DNA of 64,000 bases from contig OX638133.1 of NCBI GenBank assembly GCA_951804985.1, positions 36,109,963 through 36,173,962 of the forward strand. Direction: 5' to 3'. Of this stretch, positions 52,001-61,000 are shown in pieces. Position numbers and translations under genes: made by a program. The DNA is from Dryomyza anilis (lineage: Eukaryota > Arthropoda > Insecta > Diptera > Dryomyzidae). Each line of letters opens with the position of its first letter. Position 1 is the first letter of the stretch. Below the pieces are notes generated by a model, which did not search any database, was not told the origin of the DNA, and was given only the letters and a program-made list of their open reading frames with translations.

Positions 52001-55000
52001 AAACTCGGAAGCAAACAATTTTTGAAGCGGTTTGACAAATTTACACCCATATCTGCTCAAATGTATAATAAACCCATTTCAAGACATTCATTTTATTTCA
52101 AGATATGTACTGCCGCCGAAACTATGCTTGAAACCAAATGCACTTAAAAATATAACAAAAAGTAGTGTCAAAACAATTCACAAACAAGACATAAGTGCAG
52201 TGCAATGTCCAAAAAGATGTGCAATTAAACTTGAAACACTACAATTGGCACTGAGTACTCAGTGAATTTTACTTTTTTTTTGTATCATTCTTAATCTAAT
52301 TAATTTTCATTGATATTGAAATATGTATATTGAAAATATTCAAAAGGTATAAGAGACATTGTATGTTTTGAAAAGAAAATGTCTTGACTGTATTTGTCAC
52401 CAATGAAACAAATACTGTAGTACAGTCAAATTGCTTGAGAGAATTCAGTATAATACAGTAAACTGTTGCTAATGCACTAAATACTCTATAATGCAGTAGT
52501 GCACATTTCGCAAAGGGGACCTTCAAATACATTTGTGCAGATCCAGTGACAATATGTATGATCCTCAGTGACCATATTACAATTTCACTCAACTATACGG
52601 TGGTTTTCAGTGACCGTATTACCATGTTATACAACCATAATATGTTTCTCAATGACCATTTTATAGTATGCATACATAATATGGTTCTCAGTGAACGTAT
52701 GCGATTTCACATAACCATAATATCGTCGCTGATAATGCAAAACCTCATATCTACATTTTCGAATACCTCTTACAAAATTAAAATTACAGAAGAAACAAAA
52801 CTATGTCATAACTTATAATGGCATTTATATAATTTATCCGATCAGCACATCATTAAAAACTTTATTAGACGTAATTTTCACATGCAGTTAGGCGGTTTTG
52901 CAGTATCACCGACCATATGGACCCCAGTAATCATATTATGATTCTACCATATTTCACCCTTTTCAAAACCCTCTTTTCAACAGTTTACAACAGTTTTCTA
53001 ACACTTATATGATTAAAATATAATATGAGGAATGTGTAAATTAAATGATTTTAATTTTTAAAAAAATATTCGTAGTTATTCAGACTAGAGATGGGCGCGT
53101 GCCTGTTTTTGATGGCACGGACACACACGGGCACGCCGATAGGTGACACGCACTAGCACAAGCCCGACGAGAGGCACGCACGAGAAGCACGATAAAACAC
53201 GGGATTTTAAAACACATGAAGAAATACGGAAAAACACGTCAAAACACGGAAAAACATGAAAAAGCAAGCGAAACGTGAAAAGTAATACCGGAACCGTTTA
53301 TATATTTGGAACCAGAATCGTTATTAAAAATGTGTTGAACCGGAATCGGAACATATATATTTTTTCTGGTCGGAATCGGTAGCGTTGTTTTAAAAATATC
53401 GGAACCGGAACAGACATTATAGTTCCTGTCAGGGAATGCAAAGAAGCGGAATCGGATCCGTTATTAAACATGTATGGAACCGGAATCGAAATCCATTTAA
53501 TTTGTTGGTTGAAACCGGAATCGGTACCACAATTCTAAAATTCTTGGAACCCGAACCGGAACCGATATTCCAATAGGTTTTAATCCCTGTAATAAATAAT
53601 TCAAAAATGTAGTTTGATACTGTTTTATTCTCTTAAATCTACAAGTAAAACTAAAACAACAGATTTTTAAGAAAAGGTTAAAAGCGGGAAGTAAAGGTTT
53701 TTTTAAATTGGGGTAGAAACTATAAACCAAAATCTTTAATGGGCGCGTGCCTGATTTAGGAGGCACGGGAACGACAGCAACTAGCACGCATGGAGATTTG
53801 CACGCACGAACTCAGATTGTCGGGCGTGACACGAAAAAAGCACGGCACGCGCCCATTCAGTCATTAAAATATAATCCGAATGTTTTGATTTATTATCGGA
53901 AATTACACCACTCAACACGATATATCCTACGTATTTTCGTACATCAATTCTGTATAATTCGCAGCTGCTAATTCTAAATGCATTTTCATTTTTTTTTTAG
54001 TTTTACAATTTTGAGATGGCATTGTTTAATATGTATAACATAAAAAAAAGCTAACAAGCTAACATTTTTCGTTACAATATTGGACTATGCTCTGTAAAAC
54101 TATAAATCATTTTCTATTTTATCATTAAATCAAACAATTCAAAATCTAAAAATATATAAAACTTAACGAGGTCGGAATCGTATTTGTAAAAATGTACAGA
54201 TATATAAAAATTTATTAAATTATTAAAATTATTCTTGATAATTAAAGAGAAGTACAATTTTCAAAGTCAAAATCAGCACTGAAAAGTTCTAGGTACAGGA
54301 TGTAAGACATATCATTTAATTTTTCGTTTTTTCGTGTATTTCTATTATTCCAATATTTATTTTGAATCAATTCAATAATTTTAAACCATAAAGAGTTAAA
54401 TTTAACAATTTCAAAACTGATATTAAAACCGAATACATTGAAATCAGTTTTTGAATATATTAGTTTCGGTTACGGTATTAAATAGGTAATGTTTTTAATC
54501 AGATATCGGTTAAGGTTTCAATTCCAGCGTTTAACAGTATTTTACCACAAACTTGTTTAGTTTTAGCTCAAAAATAAATAAATGAACATTAAAAATAAAA
54601 AGATTGCAATTAATAGAAAACTCTGAATGCTAAATTTTAGCAAACTTTATTTGCATTTACAGAATACTTTTATTTGCAATATCGAACTGTTTGCTAGTAA
54701 TCATTGTTTTGCTAATTTGCACAAGATCACGGTAGTGTCGCTAGTCTGCATATCGCTAGTGTAGTTAACATGCACTAGATGGCGCTGTATTCAATAGAGT
54801 CATTTGCATGCTGCGTATAATTCGTAGACTCTTTTTCGACAACATTTGTATATAAAACAGATATTTCTTCTATGAAATAATAATACACGCATGCAAGAGG
54901 AAATAGTTAGTCAAATGTGAATGCACGGAAGGGGAAGTTAAAATAAATTTAAAATATATATAAGATAAAGAATTTTCATAATAAAGGGTTTTTCAACAGG

Positions 55001-58000
55001 GACGCTACAAAAGTAGAGCGACAGGGACAACAAACGACGCCATATTTCTTGCCGCTCTTTTGATATTTGTCTTCAGTAGGGTTTGCCATTTCATGATGGA
55101 AAGATATACGAGCCAACAAGCAGTCGAAATTATAAAAATTTACTACCGAAATTTGGTAGTAAAAATTCGAAAAATCATCTTCAGCGATGAGGCTCATTTC
55201 TGGCTGAATAGCTTCGTCAATAAACAAAATATGCGTTATTAGTCAGACAGCAATCCATACGTACTCCATGAGTCATCATTGCATCCCGAAAAAATTACGG
55301 TTTGGTGCGGTTTATGGGCCGGCGGCGTCATTGGGCCGTACTTCTTCCGTGATGATCAAGACCGGCACGTTACTGTGAATGGGAATCGCTACCGTTCAAT
55401 GATAACCGAATATTTTTGGCCCCAATTGGATGATATGGACTTGGAGGACATGTGGTTCCAACAGGACGGCGCAACAAGCCACACAGCGAATGCCACAATC
55501 AATTTATTGGAAACCAAGTTTGGGGAACGTGTTATCTCACGAAATGGTCCAGTCGATTGGCTGCCTCGGTCGTGCGATTTGACGCCGTTAGACTATTTCC
55601 TGTGGGGCTACGTCAAGTCTATGGTCTATGCCAACGATTGATGAACTTCGTACGAATATCGAACGTGAAATTGCAGCAGTATCGGCCGATTTATGCTTGA
55701 AAACCGTCGAAAATTGGGTTCAGCGTCTGAACTTCTGCAAGCGTGCCCGTGGTGGCCATGCAAAAGAAATCGAGTTCCATACATAATGGCATCGAACGTA
55801 CTTTTACAGGAATAAAGAATTTCATTAATATCCAAAACCGTTTTTGTTTTATTTAAAAAAAACTTTTGTAGCGGCTCATATATAAAAAAATAAGAGTATA
55901 TGGGCCATTCCACACCAAATCGACCAAAAAAAGTCAAATTTAGGATTTTACCTTTTCGATTTCATTAAAATTTGGGCAACTGATATTTTTTTATTTTTTT
56001 CGCCCACTATTTCCAGACATAATATGGCTCAAAGTTACAAAAAATGGGCCAAAAATAACTTTTGTAAGGTTGTTTATAGTTTAATATCTCTTAAACTAGA
56101 AATGCTAGAAACTCCATTGATGGCTCGTTTTAAAGCTAATAGAACAGGATTTCAGAAAAAATAAGTTGTAACTTCTAAACGTGAACAAGTGGTCCGAGGC
56201 GATTATCCTTGCTCTTCCAAATTGATGTCCTTAAAAAGAACCCTTTTTAAAATTCTGAAAAAAATCCTAAGTTTTCTTCAATTTATTATAAATGTTCATG
56301 CAAAATTTCAAGATGCTATATTTACGGCATCATATTTAAAAAAAATATTTTCTAAATTTTGTATTTATTTATTGTATAGAAAAAAAAATCCTACAGTAAA
56401 AGTTTTAATAATTCCTGAATAAATATATAACTCTGATTTCTAAAATGAAGTCTAGTTTTTGAGATATCGATTTTTGCATATAGTTTTTACGATTTTCGAA
56501 AAATGGTATATATCTCAATAACTAGAGACAATTTGATGAAACTGACGCTATTTTCGAAATCAATACAATTCGAATACAATACAAAAAAATATGTAAAAAT
56601 TTTAAAAATTAATTTTTAAAAAATGATGCCATCAAAATACCATCTTAAAATTTGGCATGAACATTTATATTAAATCAACCAAAGTATGTGATTTTTTTCA
56701 GAATTTTAAAAAGGGTCCTTTTTAAGGACATCCATCTTGAAGTGCATGGGTTATTACCACGGGCCACATGTTCAAGTTTAGAAGTTACAACTTAATTGGT
56801 ATAAAAGCTTGTTCCATTAGCTTTAAAACGAGCCATCAACGGAGTTTCTGGTATTTCAACTTTAAGAGATATTTAATTATGAACAACCATATAAAAGTGA
56901 TTTTTGGCCCATTTTTTGTAAATTTGAACCACTGTATCTCTGGAAGTAGTGGGCGAAAAAATAAAACAAAAATTGGTCAATTCATATCTCGATTGTGCAA
57001 ATTTCATTGAAATCGAAGAAGATGAGTTTCAACCGCTGGTCGATTTGGTGTGAAATGGCCCACACCCCACAACTCCCATTAAAATTGGTCAATAGGTCAA
57101 TTATTGATTTAATAGTATACCAAAAATAAATATTTTCATGTAAACTCAATGGCAATGTCATGGTATTTTCTAGTATTTAATGGTATTTTCCGATTAAAAT
57201 AATAATTTATCCTATTGACTATTTTTAATAGTAAAAAACTATTATTTATATAGTATTTTTTTCTAGGTGCATATAAGAAATGAAAAAATAAAGAACAAAT
57301 ATATTTTTTTATGAATTGAAGTTAGCAGCAAGAAATAATTTAAAACAGCAAAAATTGCCTGCTCCAATAGCATACAAAAGTTTGCTAAAACCGCAAACTG
57401 TCATTTGCAGCAAACTTTTTTGCTATTTTAGCAACCATTTTTTGCTACTGTTGCAGACTTTTTATTTTGTGTGTATGAATAAATGTTTTCACTGTTAACT
57501 TTTAAAAAATTGCATGAGCTGTGAAAATCGAATTTTTGTTGCCGTATTTTTCTTGAACTCACCCGGAAAACAGCGCTAAGGGACAATAAGCGTTGCGTTG
57601 CTGGATTTTGCGCGTCTTCAACTGGTGACATGAAAGATGAAAGACAAAAAATAACAGAAATTTACATTTTTAAAATATCGCCAATAATTTTGTTATAAAT
57701 TGCAAGCAACACAGACAGCCAGAAAGCTCAAGTGCTGTTTTTATTTTGTTACCTTTAAAAATTGCATGGCACAGTAGCGACACCTGGTAGTCGTTGCCGA
57801 ACGAAAACATGTTGTTGCTGCTGTTGCGGTTGTTGCTGTTCTTATTGTTGTCGCCATTGTTGCTACAGCTGCTAGTGTTGCTGCTGTTTCTGTTGTTAAT
57901 GTTGCCATTGTTGTTGGACACATTGTTGGCTGCATGCGTAATAAATCGTTGGCATCGTATGGCAGCCACCAACCTTGCTTTGGTTTTATTTCGATCGCGT

Positions 58001-61000
58001 ATGTGTCGCCGCTCGAGCGCACTTCTTCTGTTGTTGTTGTTGTCTGATTTTTATTATTGCCATTTTCATTGATATGGTTGGTTGTAGTTGTTGTAATTGG
58101 AAATAGCGGCAGCGCGGAAATTGTTGGTGGCAACAACACAACACAACACAAACATGCGGAAAACAAGCAATAAACGAGAAATATTGAATAAAGATGAAAA
58201 ATGCTTCAAGAATCGTATGTCGTTCGAAGTTCGAACACAAAAATAAATGTTTGCATGATGCGTCGTACGCTGGGCGCCAATTTGTTTGTAATTTTATGTT
58301 TTTTTATTTTTATTCTTGTATTTGTTCTTTTGGCAGCCATTTATGGCGGTTGTATTGATGCCACCAGCGGTATTCTTTTAATATACGCGGTCACATGTGG
58401 CCGCTTTCGCAAGTGTCCAAGTTATAAAAAGTTAATGGAAATTTATGTCGTACGCGTTCGTCTCACGCGGTACTTTGTTTATGTAAGACAGACGTTTGAG
58501 AAATTTTTAAAAAATAATTAATTTCTACTTAATGTTGCTTGTTGCTGATGGCAGCATTTTAAAAGGTCCTCTCAAAGAAATGATATGCAAATTATGCACA
58601 GTGGATATAAAAATAATGCGAACACACCGAGTGGAATTTCATTAAATCTCCAGACAAAATTTTTGGCATGGTCGAGGCAGTTCAGAAATATTTTCTCGAC
58701 ATACATATTTCAAACAGACAAAGGCGGAATTTGTATCACAAGCTGCTTGTTTTCTGTCCATTCCCAAAATATGGCGTGGATCTGTCATCAAAATGCAATC
58801 ATATTTTACAACCCCCCGAGACAAAACTTTTGGCATTTTACTGGAATATTTCGGACATATTTCCGGCAAACGCACAGATATATAGAATATATTGGGAAGT
58901 GAATAGCATACCCAGACAAAATTTTTGGCAGGGTCGAGGCAGTTCAGAAACCTTCACGCACAGAAAAAAACATGGTTGTGGTGATCATATTTAAAGGGCA
59001 TCATACTAAGATTGGGGGTTATGGTTGAAGTCAATCATATTATTTGCCGAATATGATCCTCCGTGACAATACTGTTGACCTTAATATGATCCTCAGTGAC
59101 ACTATTACGATTTACCACAACCATACTATTGTCGTCAGAGACCGTATTACGTATTGACCTATATGATGCTTACATTTCTCATAAATAAGACACATGATTA
59201 TCGTATGTCGTTCGTATGGTATGGTATGGTATGGTATGGTATGGTATGGTATGGTATGGTATGGTATGGTTGTCGCGATCATATTATTTCTCTGCGTATT
59301 TTCTCAACACATTTCAAACAGACAAATGCGGAGTTTGTATCACAAGCTGCCTATTTTCTGCCCATTCCCAAAATATGGCGTGTATATGCCAATAACATGC
59401 CATCAAATTTTACAACCCCCCGAGATAAAAATTTTGCATTTTTCTGGAATATTTCGGGCATATTTCGGGTAAACGCACAGATATATGGACTATTTTGGGA
59501 AGTGCATAGCAGGTGGTAAGTTTTTGTGGATTTTTTTTTTTTTTGGCAGATTCACGCCATATTTGGGGCACAGGCAGCAAACAGACAAAAAAACTCCGCA
59601 TTTGTCTGTTTGAAATATGTAGACAAAATGTTTCTAAGCTGCTCGACTCTACCAAAAATTTTTTCTGGGGATACTTCCCAAGATATTCCATTTAGCTGTG
59701 CGTTCGCCGGAAAAAATGTCAGAAATTTTGACTCCGGATGTTGCATTAAATTATGCGTATCATAAATTTCTATCGACCTCATTTTTTTTAAATCCATAGA
59801 ACCGATAGCAATTAGTCTTTCATTTGGAGAAAAGGGTTTGATAATTTAATCCGAATCCTCCTGACTAACTTTTATTTGGAATTTCGCGATGAAACATCTT
59901 TGACTTTGAATCCCAAATATGTCATTTACTCTCCACTTTTGTCTGCTTAAAATCAGAAATACCATAAAATGAGATGAGAAAACTCTAATAGATATATAAC
60001 CTATTAGAGAAAAATCAATAATCAAATCCCCATCATGACTAGAATAATTTCTACTAAGGGATTCATTTTAATCAGAACGTTTTAAATGAACTTTTAACCA
60101 TTACGATTACATACTAATACTACCTACTCAAAAATATTGATTTCGATTAGAAACAATCAAAAAATAATTAGATTCTTGGTTAAATGTTTGGTTATCTTTC
60201 ATAATACTTAACAAAATATTTCTTTTGCTTTTGTTTTTTTTTTTATTTGTTTTGTATTTGCGTTTGACTATGACTTTGCGTTTTTGCTTTTGTTTTTAGT
60301 TTTCATTTCCTTTTGATTTGTTTACGTTTTATTTTTTTTTTTTTGTTCTAATTTTACTTATGTTTCTGTTTCTGAATTGTTCTTTGGTGTTGGGATTTTC
60401 AATTTGATAATTTTTTATTAGCTATCGATTTTGTGTTTTTTCTTTTTTGCTTTTCATTTGGTGTTTTTTGCGTTTCTTCTGATTTTTAATTTTGGGTTTT
60501 TTTGTTTTTACATAGGTTTTTTTTCTTTTGTTTTGTATCGTGTTTTACTTTTGATTTTGTATATTCCTTCTATTTTTGCATATGATTTTGCGTATTTTCT
60601 TATGTACTTGCGACAGAATTTGTGTTTTTGATTTTTTTTAGTTTTCTTTTTCTTCTTTACTTTTTAAAAGATTTTTACTTGTTTTTGCGTTATATATGTT
60701 TCTGTTGTTGTTTTTGTATTCGATTTTACATTTTTCTTTATCTTTTGTTTTTAGTTTTGTTTTAATGTTTTCGTTATTGTTTTTGCACTTTTTTTTCTTC
60801 TTTCATTTTGTTATTGTTTTTGTGATTTTCTTTTTTGTGCTTTTGTGTTTTTTCACTATGATAATTTTTTATAACTAAAAAACATAAGTAAACAACATAA
60901 TTAAAAGAACAATTCCAAAACATAGGTAAAAGTTGATCAAGAAAAACTAAAACCAGTTGGGAAGGTTAGATCACATGGGAAATTTTAAAGTAGGTGTAAT

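Larger units (their letters stand above)
51237..57562 (-). other. Ipk1: Ipk1 intron (6.3 kb)
   Basis: Holds the family F repeat, a hAT-like element, a mariner and a long-inverted-repeat element. 51240-52530 and 53870-54980 contain no element that I recognise, apart from TTTGCTAAA/TTAGCAAA words at 54600-54720. Confidence 0.85.
58600..59770. repeat. interspersed repeat family D, two or three interleaved copies
   Basis: Blocks TATCACAAGCTGC, TTCCCAAAATATGGCGTG, CCCCCCGAGA, TGGAATATTTCGG and GGGAAGTGAATAGCA occur at 58640-58960 and again at 59310-59510, with reversed pieces at 59540-59700. Related fragments are at 935-1090 and 28530-28600. Type of element unknown. Confidence 0.6.

Noticed and set aside
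57794..58072. Leu-rich plus-strand ORF
   Set aside because: Antisense shadow of the trinucleotide repeat in the Ipk1 exon.
59154..59519. Overlapping ORFs with Tyr-Gly-Met-Val-Trp repeats
   Set aside because: Produced by the TATGG pentamer and neighbouring repeat family D; no splice or homology support.
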